Made by a program: the position numbers and the translations under genes. A stretch of 64,000 nt of DNA. It comes from CAZWKQ01 sp964634005 (lineage in GTDB: Bacteria > Bacteroidota > Bacteroidia > Bacteroidales > JACABE01). Of this stretch, positions 9,454 through 19,238 are shown one piece after another. The DNA lies in assembly GCA_964634005.1 (NCBI GenBank), contig CAZWKQ010000006.1, forward strand, positions 62,001-126,000, given 5' to 3'. Within the stretch, counting starts at the first letter, position 1. Every line of letters starts with the position of its first letter. The notes beneath the pieces are model-generated. The model was given only the letters and a program-made list of their open reading frames with translations, had not been told where the DNA came from and did not search any database.

Positions 9454-11475
9454 ATGGATTTTAAACTTATATCAGAATTTACTCCTACCGGAGATCAGCC
9501 AGAAGCGATAAAACAACTTACCGAAGGTATTTTAAGGGGTGATAAAGCTCAAACACTACTCGGTGTTACCGGTTCGGGTAAAACTTTTACCATTGCCAAC
9601 GTTATTCAAAATGTAAAAAAACCAACTCTTGTATTGAGCCATAATAAAACACTTGCAGCCCAGCTTTATGGCGAGTTTAAACAGTTTTTTCCCGAAAATG
9701 CAGTAGAATATTTTGTTTCTTACTACGACTATTATCAGCCTGAAGCATATATACCTGTAACTAACACTTATATCGAGAAAGATTTGTCAATAAACGATGA
9801 AATCGAAAAATATCGTCTAAGTACATCATCGGCATTACTTTCTGCAAGGCGAGATGTTATTGTAGTAGCTTCAGTTTCATGCATATATGGAATCGGAAAT
9901 CCGACAGATTTTTACAATAATATAATAAACATCAAAAAAGGTGACATCATAAGCAGAAACAAGCTTTTGCATTATTTTGTCGACAGCCTTTATTCACGAA
10001 CCGAAGGCGATTTTAAAAGAGGGAATTTCAGAGTAAAAGGTGATACAATAGATGTATTTCCAGCATATCTCGACTACTATTATCGCATTGTATTTTTCGG
10101 AAACGAAATTGAAGAAATTTATTCAATAAATCCGAATGATGGCGACAAAATTTCAGAGAAAGATGAGCTGCAAATATATCCTGCCAATATATTCGTTACA
10201 TCACCCGAAAAGATTAAAAAAGCTATATATCAGATTCAAGACGATTTGATGAAGCAAATAGCCTTTTTTAAAGAAAACGGCAAGATGCTTGAAGCTAAAA
10301 GACTTGAGGATAGAGTAACTTATGACATCGAAATGCTTCGAGAATTGGGATACTGCTCAGGGATAGAAAATTATTCGAGATACTTTGACGGCAGAGAAGC
10401 AGGTTCACGCCCTTTTTGTCTATTAGACTATTTCCCTGATGATTTTTTGTTGATTATTGACGAAAGCCATGCTACCGTACCTCAAATAAGGGCTATGTAT
10501 GGCGGCGACAGATCAAGAAAACAGAATTTAATTGAGTACGGGTTCAGACTTCCATCGGCTTTGGATAACAGACCTCTTAAGTTCGATGAATTTGAATCGA
10601 TGATAAAACAAGTAATTTATGTAAGTGCTACACCTGCAGACTACGAACTTCAAATGTCGGGCGGAGTTGTTGTTGAGCAACTTATCAGACCAACAGGACT
10701 ACTTGACCCTGTTATAGAAGTAAGGCCAAGTTTAAATCAGGTTGATGACCTTTTGGGAGAAATTGAAAAAGTAGTTGAAAATAAAGAAAGGGTCCTTATA
10801 ACAACTCTGACTAAAAGACTTGCCGAAGAACTTGCCCGATATTTTACAGACATAGGGATAAATTGCCGCTATATTCATTCTGATGTTGACACACTCGATA
10901 GAGTTGAGATTTTAAATGATTTGAGAAAAGGTGTTTTTGATGTTCTTATAGGTGTTAACCTATTGCGTGAAGGTCTTGATTTACCGGAAGTTTCTCTTGT
11001 TGCAATACTTGATGCCGACAAAGAAGGTTTTTTACGTTCGGAGCGTTCGCTAACTCAAACGGCCGGCAGAGCTGCCAGAAACGTAAACAGCAAAGTTATT
11101 ATGTATGCCGATAAAATCACTCATTCAATGCAAATGACTATAAACGAAACAAACAGAAAAAGAGAAAAACAAATTAAATATAATATCGAAAATAATATTA
11201 CTCCAAGTTCTATTTTGAAAAAACAAAGTAGTATTTTGGGACAAGAAAAACAAAGTACAAAAATTGAAAACCAAATTTATTACGAAACCGAAAATAAGAA
11301 CTTTGCTGCCGAGCCAGTATTGAAATACATGAATAAAAGTCAATTAGAAAAAACATTACAAAAATTAAAAATTGACTTAAACAAGGCTGTAAAGGAACTC
11401 GATTTTATACAAGCAGCAAAACTTAGAGATGAAATATTTGAAATTCAACGCATTATAAAAAACAAACTAAACTAA
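9454..11475 (+). CDS. uvrB: Excinuclease ABC subunit B
   Basis: UvrB loads onto damaged DNA with UvrA, verifies the lesion and recruits UvrC in nucleotide excision repair. The 673-residue protein has the normal family length. Visible motifs are Walker A (GVTGSGKT, residues 37-44), the damage-probing beta-hairpin (YYDYYQPEAYIP), the DEAH-type box in LLIIDESHATVPQ, helicase motif VI (TQTAGRAARN) and a C-terminal UVR domain (ELDFIQAAKLRDEI) that contacts UvrC. The ATG at 9454 is preferred over an in-frame TTG at 9451. It is monocistronic with its own promoter. Confidence 0.98.
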   Translation: MDFKLISEFTPTGDQPEAIKQLTEGILRGDKAQTLLGVTGSGKTFTIANVIQNVKKPTLVLSHNKTLAAQLYGEFKQFFPENAVEYFVSYYDYYQPEAYIPVTNTYIEKDLSINDEIEKYRLSTSSALLSARRDVIVVASVSCIYGIGNPTDFYNNIINIKKGDIISRNKLLHYFVDSLYSRTEGDFKRGNFRVKGDTIDVFPAYLDYYYRIVFFGNEIEEIYSINPNDGDKISEKDELQIYPANIFVTSPEKIKKAIYQIQDDLMKQIAFFKENGKMLEAKRLEDRVTYDIEMLRELGYCSGIENYSRYFDGREAGSRPFCLLDYFPDDFLLIIDESHATVPQIRAMYGGDRSRKQNLIEYGFRLPSALDNRPLKFDEFESMIKQVIYVSATPADYELQMSGGVVVEQLIRPTGLLDPVIEVRPSLNQVDDLLGEIEKVVENKERVLITTLTKRLAEELARYFTDIGINCRYIHSDVDTLDRVEILNDLRKGVFDVLIGVNLLREGLDLPEVSLVAILDADKEGFLRSERSLTQTAGRAARNVNSKVIMYADKITHSMQMTINETNRKREKQIKYNIENNITPSSILKKQSSILGQEKQSTKIENQIYYETENKNFAAEPVLKYMNKSQLEKTLQKLKIDLNKAVKELDFIQAAKLRDEIFEIQRIIKNKLN

Positions 11476-11516
11476 CTTATTAACTTTTATTTGTTTATTA
11501 AATTCTCGTTAATCAT

Positions 11517-11546
11517 TTGCACATTTTAAGTTTTGTATTATTTTTG
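11517..11546 (+). promoter_or_regulatory. Bacteroidota-type promoter of the exopolysaccharide locus
   Basis: TTG at 11517-11519 and TATTTTTG at 11539-11546 are separated by 19 bp, matching the TTG-N19-TAnnTTTG form. It lies 61 bp before the response regulator that opens the long plus-strand gene run. No equally good site was seen before the next genes, so it may drive most of the locus. Confidence 0.65.
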
Positions 11547-11607
11547 TTTTGTTGGAAAAGGTGTATTTTTAACAATAAATATAGTTAAAAAGTAAAACAA
11601 ATCAAAT

Positions 11608-12003
11608 ATGAAAAAAATTCTTGCGATTGACGATGAAAAAAGCATACGTTTTATAATAGAAAATACTTTCAACAAAGATTTCGATATAGTTACCATGAGC
11701 AACGGCAAAGAGGCTTTGTATTGGATGCAAGCAGGAAATATTCCCGATTTGATAATATGCGATATAGAAATGCCAGTTATGGATGGTTTCGAGTTTATAA
11801 AAAAAATAAGAAGCAGCGGTTTTTTTGATGATATACCCCTTATAATGCTTTCAGGCAAAGAAGAAAGTAAAGATAAAATAAAATGTTTTGAAATGGGGGC
11901 CGATGATTACATTATTAAACCTTTCAATCCCAAAGAACTAATTGCCAGAATTAAAAGAAGACTTCAATCGCGTGACATTTATCTTGAAAGAAGGGGTAAT
12001 TAA
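11608..12003 (+). CDS. Single-domain response regulator (CheY-like)
   Basis: The 131-residue protein is one receiver domain without an output domain. Acidic pocket residues D8 and D9, phospho-acceptor D52 (in LIICDIEMPVMDGFEF), S82 and K104 (IIKPFNP) are all present, so it should accept phosphate. The hybrid kinase at 31877-33292, at the far end of the same gene run, is a possible donor. It is followed 13 bp later by a sugar transferase carrying a degenerate copy of the same fold, which suggests a role in controlling the start of polysaccharide synthesis by protein contact; that last step is inference. Confidence 0.9.
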   Translation: MKKILAIDDEKSIRFIIENTFNKDFDIVTMSNGKEALYWMQAGNIPDLIICDIEMPVMDGFEFIKKIRSSGFFDDIPLIMLSGKEESKDKIKCFEMGADDYIIKPFNPKELIARIKRRLQSRDIYLERRGN

Positions 12004-12016
12004 AAATATTGAAATT

Positions 12017-13249
12017 ATGGAAGAAAGTAAAGAAATTACTTTAAAAATATTGTACGTAGGCAACGACATTTCGTTTATAAATCAGCTTTCGGAAGATAAT
12101 CGCTTCTCAGTTGTCCATAAATCCAACGGCCTTTTTGCAATGAATTGGATTACTAACAATAATTTCGATGTTTTCAAGGAAAATAAAGAAGCATTATATT
12201 TCAATCATTACGATTGTCCGGAAATTGACGCAATAATATGCAATATCTATCTTCCCGGAATGAATGCATTTGATTTTTTTAATGAAATTAAAAGAAAAAA
12301 AATATTTGACGGAATTCCTTTTATCATTCTAACGAATAAATTTGATTTTCAATTAAGAAATCGTTGTATTCAGAACGGGATAGATGATTATTATACTTTA
12401 CCCGTTAATAATCAGAATTTATACGAAAGAATTATTTTTTTAAAAGAATACAAACAAGAAACAAAAGAACAACGATTTATTGTTAAGCCATCGGAAATAA
12501 AACCCTATAAAATCAGCTTATTAAAAAGAACTTTTGATATATTGGTTGCAGGAACGGCGCTTTTACTGCTTTCGCCTCTAATGATAATAGTTGCAATAGC
12601 CATAAGACTTGAATCCAAAGGTAAAGTTTATTATATTTCGAAAAGAGTTGGTGCTAATTACAAGACTTTCGATTTTTATAAGTTCCGATCAATGTATCCC
12701 GATGCCGATAAAAGATTGAGAGAATTAGAGCACCTGAACATATATGCACAAAACGAAAAAATTGAAGATGAATGCCCACGTTGCGCCAAACTCGAAAACG
12801 GAAAAAAATGTTCGCCCATAGTTTATTTCGATGGGAATGAAATGTGCGAATATATGGCAATAAAGAAAAGAAATGCACGTAAAGCTTTTTTGAAAATAGT
12901 AAACGACCCGAGAATAACCAAAGTAGGAAAATTTATCAGAAATACGAGTATTGACGAATTACCGCAATTAATCAATATCCTTAAAGGTGATATGTCTATA
13001 GTCGGGAATCGACCTTTACCGGTAAACGAAGCCGAAGCCATTACCAAACAAGGATGGGGTAAGCGTTTTCAAGCAGCAGCAGGACTAACAGGGTTATGGC
13101 AGGTTGAACTCAGAGGAAGAGGCGGTGTAATGTCGGAAGAAGAACGTTTTAAACTTGATAATGAATACGCAGAACATAATTCTTTTTGGGGAGATTTAAA
13201 GCTGATATTTAGAACAATAGGAGTCTTTATTCAAAAAGAAAATGTTTAA
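12017..13249 (+). CDS. Polyprenyl-phosphate sugar-1-phosphate transferase with N-terminal pseudo-receiver
   Basis: This is the likely initiating enzyme of the exopolysaccharide, moving a sugar phosphate from a nucleotide sugar to undecaprenyl phosphate at the inner membrane. The start is taken at the ATG at 12017. Residues ~8-145 resemble a receiver domain, but the phospho-acceptor is Asn76 (IICNIYLPGM) and the conserved Lys is replaced by Leu128. Residues ~167-410 form the PglC/WcaJ-type catalytic domain: reentrant membrane helix at ~171-197, SKRVGANYKTFDFYKFRSM, NDPRITKVGKFIRNTSIDEL, GDMSIVGNRPLP and GLTGLWQV. Four Cys (253, 256, 265, 277) in an insertion could bind a metal. This Cys insertion also occurs in related Bacteroidota transferases I recall. 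Confidence 0.88.
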   Translation: MEESKEITLKILYVGNDISFINQLSEDNRFSVVHKSNGLFAMNWITNNNFDVFKENKEALYFNHYDCPEIDAIICNIYLPGMNAFDFFNEIKRKKIFDGIPFIILTNKFDFQLRNRCIQNGIDDYYTLPVNNQNLYERIIFLKEYKQETKEQRFIVKPSEIKPYKISLLKRTFDILVAGTALLLLSPLMIIVAIAIRLESKGKVYYISKRVGANYKTFDFYKFRSMYPDADKRLRELEHLNIYAQNEKIEDECPRCAKLENGKKCSPIVYFDGNEMCEYMAIKKRNARKAFLKIVNDPRITKVGKFIRNTSIDELPQLINILKGDMSIVGNRPLPVNEAEAITKQGWGKRFQAAAGLTGLWQVELRGRGGVMSEEERFKLDNEYAEHNSFWGDLKLIFRTIGVFIQKENV

Positions 13250-13268
13250 AAAATAATTTATAATCGAA

Positions 13269-14066
13269 ATGATTAAAAATCAACTAAAAAACTTAAAACA
13301 TAGATTTTTTTTAATTTTAATAAACATAAGTATTTTTATATTGCCTTTAACACTTACAACTCGTTTAAATGCTCAAGCTATTGATACGTCTAAAGCTTTC
13401 AATCCTATATTAAACGATATTATAGATTATATACCTCCTCTTGCAGTTCTTATTGAATCGGCCTATGAAAATTCACCATTAATAAAAGCAAGAGAAGCAG
13501 ACCTCAATTTTAAAAATACGGTTATTAAATCAACACAAAAACTATGGATTAAAAATATTGGTCTCGAATCTTATTTTAACTACGGAACTGCCGATTATTA
13601 CTCAATAAACACATTATCAACGTCACAATCGCTTGTAAGCACACAACAAACAACATCGAGATATAATATCGGAGCTTATTTAAGATTACCATTGTATGAT
13701 ATTATTGATAGAAGTAATTTAATCAAAGCCGAAAAATACAGATACGAACAATCGTACTGGGAAAAAGAAGAGCAAAAATTATTTATTAAAAAATTAGTAA
13801 TACAACAATATAATGAATTGATACTAAAGCAGAAATTGTTTAAAATTGCTAACGAAGCTTATTTAGATGCAAAATTGCAGGCAAATATGGCTGAAAAAGA
13901 ATTTTCTCAAGGCGAACTCCCATTGACCGATTACGCTCGATTTAGGGATATAAGAGCTAAAAGCATAATGCAATACGAGACTTCAAAATACGAATTTGTT
14001 CTTGCATATATGCTTTTACAGGAAACAACAGGTTTAGTTTTCGAAAACTTAAAATTTATTGAATAA
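13269..14066 (+). CDS. TolC-like outer-membrane efflux protein, short form
   Basis: The 265-residue protein has a signal peptide (~1-36, ending LNAQ). A helical body follows with the outer-membrane efflux pattern (VLIESAYENSPLIKAREADL, a beta-rich middle at YNIGAYLRLPLYD, then a long coiled helix and FSQGELPLTDYARFRDIR). It is about half the length of full TolC and appears to hold one OEP repeat. It sits between the initiating transferase and the Wzc-like protein, where other systems place the outer-membrane exporter, so a role in polymer or export-complex assembly is likely. No Wza-type protein is present in the locus. Confidence 0.7.
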   Translation: MIKNQLKNLKHRFFLILINISIFILPLTLTTRLNAQAIDTSKAFNPILNDIIDYIPPLAVLIESAYENSPLIKAREADLNFKNTVIKSTQKLWIKNIGLESYFNYGTADYYSINTLSTSQSLVSTQQTTSRYNIGAYLRLPLYDIIDRSNLIKAEKYRYEQSYWEKEEQKLFIKKLVIQQYNELILKQKLFKIANEAYLDAKLQANMAEKEFSQGELPLTDYARFRDIRAKSIMQYETSKYEFVLAYMLLQETTGLVFENLKFIE

Positions 14067-14077
14067 ATCAACCAGGT

Positions 14078-16312
14078 ATGAATATAATTCAGTTTATAAG
14101 ACTATTACAGAAAAACCTGCTGACGCTAATTATAGTACCTCTCATACTGGCACTATTGGTTTATTTCCTTACACGAAACGAAAAAAAAATATACAGTTCA
14201 TTTACAGTAATTTATACAGGAATAGCTTCAGGATATAATATAGAATCGAAAGGAAACGATAAAATAGACTTTTTTGCTACCAATAACGCATTCGATAATC
14301 TGATAAACATAATAAAATCAAGAGAAACATTAGAAAAAGCAGCAGTAATGCTCTTAGCACAAAATCTGGTTCTTACAAGACCAAATCCTGTTTATATCTC
14401 AGAGAAATCATATAATGAACTACAGGAAATTGTTCCAGATGAAGTAAAAAGGTTGGTCAATAGAAATAATGTTGAAGAAACATACAACAATCTGATGAAA
14501 CTGAAAAATAAAGATGAAAAAAACTTTGTTTATCAGTTGCTCAACTACGGACATCCCCATTACAGTATAAAAGCTCTGTCTGCAATAAATGTAAGACGTG
14601 TTCAAAGCAGCGACCTTGTTGAAATATCATATTCTAAAGACGACCCGGGAATTTGTATGCAAACCCTAATACTTATTACAAAATATTTTACTGAAAACTA
14701 CCGCCAATTAAAAGAAGTACAAACAGATGATGTTGTAAAATATTTCGAAGAGCAAGTAGCCCGAACAAGTAATAGCCTTAAAGCTTCTGAAGACGAATTG
14801 CTTAATTTCAATAAAGATAATAAAATTATCAACTACTACGAACAAACTAAATATATAGCTTCAAGAAAGGAAGAACTTGATGTTGATATTCAAAAAGTTC
14901 AGATGAGCTATGCAGCATCAATTGCAGCACTTAATGAGGTTGAAAAAAAACTTACCGATAAGGATAAAATTTATTTAAAAAGCGAAGAAATTCTAAGGAA
15001 AAGAAATAAACTTGCCACTATAAACTCAAGAATTTCGCTTACCGAAATGTACAGCGAAAATAAAGCAACCGATAATATTAAACTCGAACATATAAAACAA
15101 GATGCCGAACAAATCCAGAAACAACTCGAAGACGATTTAACTCAACTTTATCTTTATGGGCATAGCCGCGAAGGCGTACCTTTAAAAGATTTATTATCGC
15201 AATGGCTTATTAACTCTATAAAAAAAGAAGAAAGCAAAGCTACACTTGACGTTTTGAATAAAAGAAGAGCCGAATTTAGCAATGTATATACGATATTTGC
15301 ACCATTAGGAGCTACGCTTAAAAGAATTGAAAGAAAAATCGGAGTTACCGAAAACGAATACCTCGAGTTGCTTCACAGCTTGACATTGGCAAAACTTAAA
15401 CAGCAAAATGTTCAGCTTTCATCGGCTCTAAAGGTTGTCGATCCTCCTTTTTTCCCTATAAATGCCAAAGCTTCAAAAAGGAAGTTGTTGATAGTAGCTT
15501 CTGCCCTGTTTGGTTTTGTTTTGGTACTCATTGTTATTATACTAATGGAGTATTTTGACAATACTATTAAAACTCCGGAGCGTGCAGAAGCATTATTCAA
15601 ATTGAAACTCGCCGGTCTTTTACCCTTGATGATTAAGAAAAAGACCAAAAAAGTAAATATGGATTTTATCATAAATCGAACCATAGAACTTATTTCTCAG
15701 AGTATTAAACTTGATTTACTTAAATCGAATAATAATGTCAACCCTGATAAAACTTATTTGATAACTGTTTTCAGCACACGTAAAAACGACGGTAAAACTA
15801 CATTTATCGAACACCTTGCCGAAAAATTCAGAGAATACGGCGAAAATACACTATTTCTGAACTACTGTCATCCGTCTGATTTTCATAATTATAACATCAT
15901 AAACGAACATACCGATAATAAATGTTATCAACTTTTGAATAACTTTTTTGAGATAAAGAACTTTCAAAATTTACTACTTGATAATCAAATAAATCTATCG
16001 AAGAAATATAAATACATTTTCTTGGAATTACCACCATTGATATTATATACATATCCATCGGATTTAGTAAGAGAAGCCGACTTATCATTGATGGTATGCC
16101 GTTCAAACCGTGCATGGAATAAAGCTGATGACGGTGTATTGAATGTTTATAAAGAAATTTCAAACAACAAAATATTATCAATTCTAAATGGAGTTGAACT
16201 CTATTTGATGGAAAATGTCATAGGCGAAATTCCCAAAAAACGTTCTTGGCTGAGAAGAATGATAAAAAAATTACTGAAATTACAGTTTTATGAACGGTAT
16301 TCAGTAAAATAG
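14078..16312 (+). CDS. Wzc-like polysaccharide co-polymerase with degenerate kinase domain
   Basis: An N-terminal Wzz domain spans two membrane helices (residues ~13-32 and ~464-486, the latter LLIVASALFGFVLVLIVIIL) with a long periplasmic coiled coil between them. The cytoplasmic domain (~500-744) has the BY-kinase fold but weak catalytic motifs. Walker A reads STRKNDGKTTF instead of a Gly-rich loop, Walker A' lacks its Asp pair (TLFLNYCHPSD), and Walker B ends FLELPP rather than DxPP. The C-terminal Tyr cluster is reduced to two Tyr (FYERYSVK). It probably controls chain length without being a standard tyrosine kinase. It follows the TolC-like gene by 11 bp. Confidence 0.85.
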   Translation: MNIIQFIRLLQKNLLTLIIVPLILALLVYFLTRNEKKIYSSFTVIYTGIASGYNIESKGNDKIDFFATNNAFDNLINIIKSRETLEKAAVMLLAQNLVLTRPNPVYISEKSYNELQEIVPDEVKRLVNRNNVEETYNNLMKLKNKDEKNFVYQLLNYGHPHYSIKALSAINVRRVQSSDLVEISYSKDDPGICMQTLILITKYFTENYRQLKEVQTDDVVKYFEEQVARTSNSLKASEDELLNFNKDNKIINYYEQTKYIASRKEELDVDIQKVQMSYAASIAALNEVEKKLTDKDKIYLKSEEILRKRNKLATINSRISLTEMYSENKATDNIKLEHIKQDAEQIQKQLEDDLTQLYLYGHSREGVPLKDLLSQWLINSIKKEESKATLDVLNKRRAEFSNVYTIFAPLGATLKRIERKIGVTENEYLELLHSLTLAKLKQQNVQLSSALKVVDPPFFPINAKASKRKLLIVASALFGFVLVLIVIILMEYFDNTIKTPERAEALFKLKLAGLLPLMIKKKTKKVNMDFIINRTIELISQSIKLDLLKSNNNVNPDKTYLITVFSTRKNDGKTTFIEHLAEKFREYGENTLFLNYCHPSDFHNYNIINEHTDNKCYQLLNNFFEIKNFQNLLLDNQINLSKKYKYIFLELPPLILYTYPSDLVREADLSLMVCRSNRAWNKADDGVLNVYKEISNNKILSILNGVELYLMENVIGEIPKKRSWLRRMIKKLLKLQFYERYSVK

Positions 16313-16339
16313 CAATTATCAAGATTTTAATTAAGAAAT

Positions 16340-17719
16340 ATGTTGCATTATATCAAGAAAATTATTAAAGGAGATAATTTTTTATCATTAGCCGCAAACC
16401 TGTCGACTTCGGTTATGGGTTTGATATCCTTTGTAATTTTAATCAGAATAATGTCAATAGATGATTTTGGTAAGTGGGTTCTTTTTACAACTCCTGCCTC
16501 ATTGATTGATATGCTGAGAATGGGTCTTACACGTGAAGCTACAGTAAGATTTATTTCCTCAATTGACGATACGGGTAAAAAATATTTTCTCGGTTCAAGT
16601 TGGTTTATTGGTTTAGTAAGCATAATTATTATTTCGGTAATATTATATATTTCAGTTTTACTATTTCCTAAAACTATTTCACATTACGGCTACGATATAT
16701 TCTTTTATTGGTATCCTGTTTTTGCTTTGGCCAATCTGCCATGGAACTATGCTTGGTCAATACTGCAGTCGGAATTGAATTTCGGAAAAATTTTCTTAAT
16801 ACGTTTTTTCAACCTTGGGTCATTTTTGTTAATACTTTTTATCGCCCTTTTGACAGTTGAAAAAATTGATGTAACTACCGTAGTTTTAATTTATATTTCA
16901 ACAAATTTAATAACTTCGGCATTTTGCATATTAAAAAAATGGACAGGACTTAGAAATATTAAATACATTTCAAAGGAGAAAATAAATCAGATAATTACGT
17001 TTGGGAAATATTCAATGGCAAGCAACATAGGAAGCAGTTTGCTCAAAAGTGCCGATAATTTTATTATTTCATTTAGTGCATATTGTGGTCCAATGGGTGT
17101 TGCTCTTTATGCAATACCTCTAAAATACATTGAACTTATCGAAATTCCGTTACGAAGTTTCACTGCTACGGCTTTCCCAAAGCTGTCGAAAGCAAGCATA
17201 GAAAACAATAAGGATGAGTTTAAAAAAATATTTTACACATATACCGGCACTATTACGGTGATTTTTATCTTTTTCTCAATAATAGCAATTTTTTTAAACA
17301 AATATTTTATCTTAATATTGGGTGGTGAGCAATACAGAAGCTCGCTACAAGGCTTATCTTATGTCATGATTGCCGTTATTATTTACGGGCTGTTACTTCC
17401 TGTCGACAGATTCACCGGAGTTGCTCTCAGCAGCTTAAACCGCCCTAAAAAGAACTTCTATAAGATTATTTACATGGCTGTAGCAAATATAATAGGCAAT
17501 ATTATTGCTGTTTTTGTTATCCACGAACTATTCCCATCGTTAAGTGTAGTTACTTTATTGTTTTTTGTTGGTGTTGCTTCTATTATTTTCACACTTATAG
17601 GGCTTGTTATCGGTTTTAGATATTTAAGAGAAGAAATTGACGTAAATTATCAAACTGTTTTTCTTTTTGGGTTCAATCAATTGAAAAGCTATTACAATAA
17701 ATTCTTAAGAAAAGTTTAA
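16340..17719 (+). CDS. Wzx-type polysaccharide flippase (MOP superfamily)
   Basis: A 459-residue membrane protein with about 12 to 14 hydrophobic helices. It opens with NLSTSVMGLISFVILIRIMS and SIDDFGKWVLF, the usual first helix and loop of oligosaccharide flippases, and has a charged central loop at KEKINQIITFGKYSMASNI. It should move lipid-linked repeat units from the cytoplasmic to the periplasmic face. The adjacent Wzy-like gene supports a Wzx/Wzy-dependent pathway. Substrate sugars cannot be deduced. Confidence 0.88.
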   Translation: MLHYIKKIIKGDNFLSLAANLSTSVMGLISFVILIRIMSIDDFGKWVLFTTPASLIDMLRMGLTREATVRFISSIDDTGKKYFLGSSWFIGLVSIIIISVILYISVLLFPKTISHYGYDIFFYWYPVFALANLPWNYAWSILQSELNFGKIFLIRFFNLGSFLLILFIALLTVEKIDVTTVVLIYISTNLITSAFCILKKWTGLRNIKYISKEKINQIITFGKYSMASNIGSSLLKSADNFIISFSAYCGPMGVALYAIPLKYIELIEIPLRSFTATAFPKLSKASIENNKDEFKKIFYTYTGTITVIFIFFSIIAIFLNKYFILILGGEQYRSSLQGLSYVMIAVIIYGLLLPVDRFTGVALSSLNRPKKNFYKIIYMAVANIIGNIIAVFVIHELFPSLSVVTLLFFVGVASIIFTLIGLVIGFRYLREEIDVNYQTVFLFGFNQLKSYYNKFLRKV

Positions 17720-17731
17720 AAAAAATAAAAA

Positions 17732-19201
17732 ATGAGCGATAATCCTTTTCTGCAAAAAACCGGAGCGGCAAAAGTTGCTAATCCACTTGCGTTTTTGGGA
17801 TTTATCGTAATGTCGGTACTTTTTGGGTTCTTCCTGTCACAAAGCGACATAAGTATTGTTTTTGCACTTATAATTTTACCTTTTATTGTAATATTTTTAA
17901 ACAGAGTATATGTAAATCCCAGCTTAGGGATGACTTTTGCATATATATTAAACCTGATATTAATGGGAATTACTCGCTATGTTCCCGTTAAATTAGGCTA
18001 TGTTATGGATATTTTTCTTGTACTTATTTTTTTGGCTTATTTTTTTCAACATTTTTATAAAAAAATCGATTGGACTATACTAAAGGACGACTTAATATAC
18101 CTGACAATAATTTGGTTTGGTTATATAGTTATGGAAATTGCCAACCCCGAAGCTGAAAGCATTGGAGCATGGTTTTCGGCAATGCGTGGAATAGCATTGT
18201 ATATGCTTTTAATAATACCTTTGGTCTATTTTGTGTACGATAAACCTAAAAATCTGAATACATTCCTTTATATATGGGGAATAATCGGAATTTTAGCATC
18301 GGTAAAAGGAGCATTACAACTTATAATAGGTCCTGATCCATGGGAACAAAAGTGGCTTGACGAAGGAGGTGCTGTTACACATATTTTGTGGGGGAAATTG
18401 AGAGTTTTTTCATTTTTTACTGATGCGGGACAATTTGGAGCTTCTCAGGGACAACTCGGAGTTGTAGGAACAATATTATTTCTAAATACCAAAGATTTCA
18501 AGCTTAAAATTTTTTGGTTGATTGTTGCAGCAGCAGGATTTTATGGGATGGCAATTTCGGGAACAAGAGGAGCAATAGCAGTACCTGCTGCGGGTTTCTT
18601 CTTGTATATATTCTTAAAGAAAAATGTAAGAGTTATAACTATAGGCATGACTTTTATGGTTTTAGCTTTTATATTTTTTAAATTTACCAGAATTGGAGAT
18701 AGTAATTATCAAATAAACCGAATGCGTACGGCTTTTGATACCAAAGACGCATCATTAAATACTCGATTGAGAAACCAAATGCTTTTTGCAGCATATCTTA
18801 AAAACAAACCATTCGGCGGTGGAGTGGGACATGCCGGTAACAGGGCTCAAAAATTCGTTCCTCACGGATATCTTGCAAACATAGCTACCGATAGTTGGTT
18901 TGTTATGATATGGGCCGAATGCGGAATAATTGGTCTTTATCTTCACATGTTTATTCTTTTTTATATTGTTGGAAAAGGAGCTTATATAATAATGTTCCGT
19001 ATTAAAAACCCTGAATTATTCGGTAAGCTGAGTGCTTTGCACTGCGGAAGTTTCGGAATTATCGGAGCAAGCTACGGAAATATGGTACTCGGACAATTCC
19101 CTACTCATTTAATAGTTTTTACAAGCTGGGCTTATGTTTTTCTCGGGCTAAAACTTCAAAAACAATTAGAAGAACAAATAGGTAATGAAAAAAATAAATG
19201 A
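17732..19201 (+). CDS. Wzy/WaaL-type O-antigen polymerase or ligase family protein
   Basis: A 489-residue polytopic membrane protein with about 11 to 12 helices and a large periplasmic loop (residues ~325-385, with TRLRNQMLFAAYLKNKPFGG and GHAGN). SGTRGAIAVPAAG matches the conserved segment of the O-antigen polymerase/ligase family, and the FFTDAGQFGASQGQLG stretch is typical of exopolysaccharide polymerases in Bacteroidota. It most likely polymerises the repeat unit after Wzx. The family cannot be split into polymerase versus ligase from sequence alone; the neighbouring co-polymerase favours polymerase. Confidence 0.85.
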   Translation: MSDNPFLQKTGAAKVANPLAFLGFIVMSVLFGFFLSQSDISIVFALIILPFIVIFLNRVYVNPSLGMTFAYILNLILMGITRYVPVKLGYVMDIFLVLIFLAYFFQHFYKKIDWTILKDDLIYLTIIWFGYIVMEIANPEAESIGAWFSAMRGIALYMLLIIPLVYFVYDKPKNLNTFLYIWGIIGILASVKGALQLIIGPDPWEQKWLDEGGAVTHILWGKLRVFSFFTDAGQFGASQGQLGVVGTILFLNTKDFKLKIFWLIVAAAGFYGMAISGTRGAIAVPAAGFFLYIFLKKNVRVITIGMTFMVLAFIFFKFTRIGDSNYQINRMRTAFDTKDASLNTRLRNQMLFAAYLKNKPFGGGVGHAGNRAQKFVPHGYLANIATDSWFVMIWAECGIIGLYLHMFILFYIVGKGAYIIMFRIKNPELFGKLSALHCGSFGIIGASYGNMVLGQFPTHLIVFTSWAYVFLGLKLQKQLEEQIGNEKNK

Positions 19202-19238
19202 TTTTTGACTATATTTGTAATACAAAATAAAAATAAAT

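Noticed and set aside
19210..19217. Internal promoter before a glycosyltransferase gene
   Set aside because: TATATTTG fits the -7 form, but no TTG occurs at the expected spacing and the genes are closely packed.
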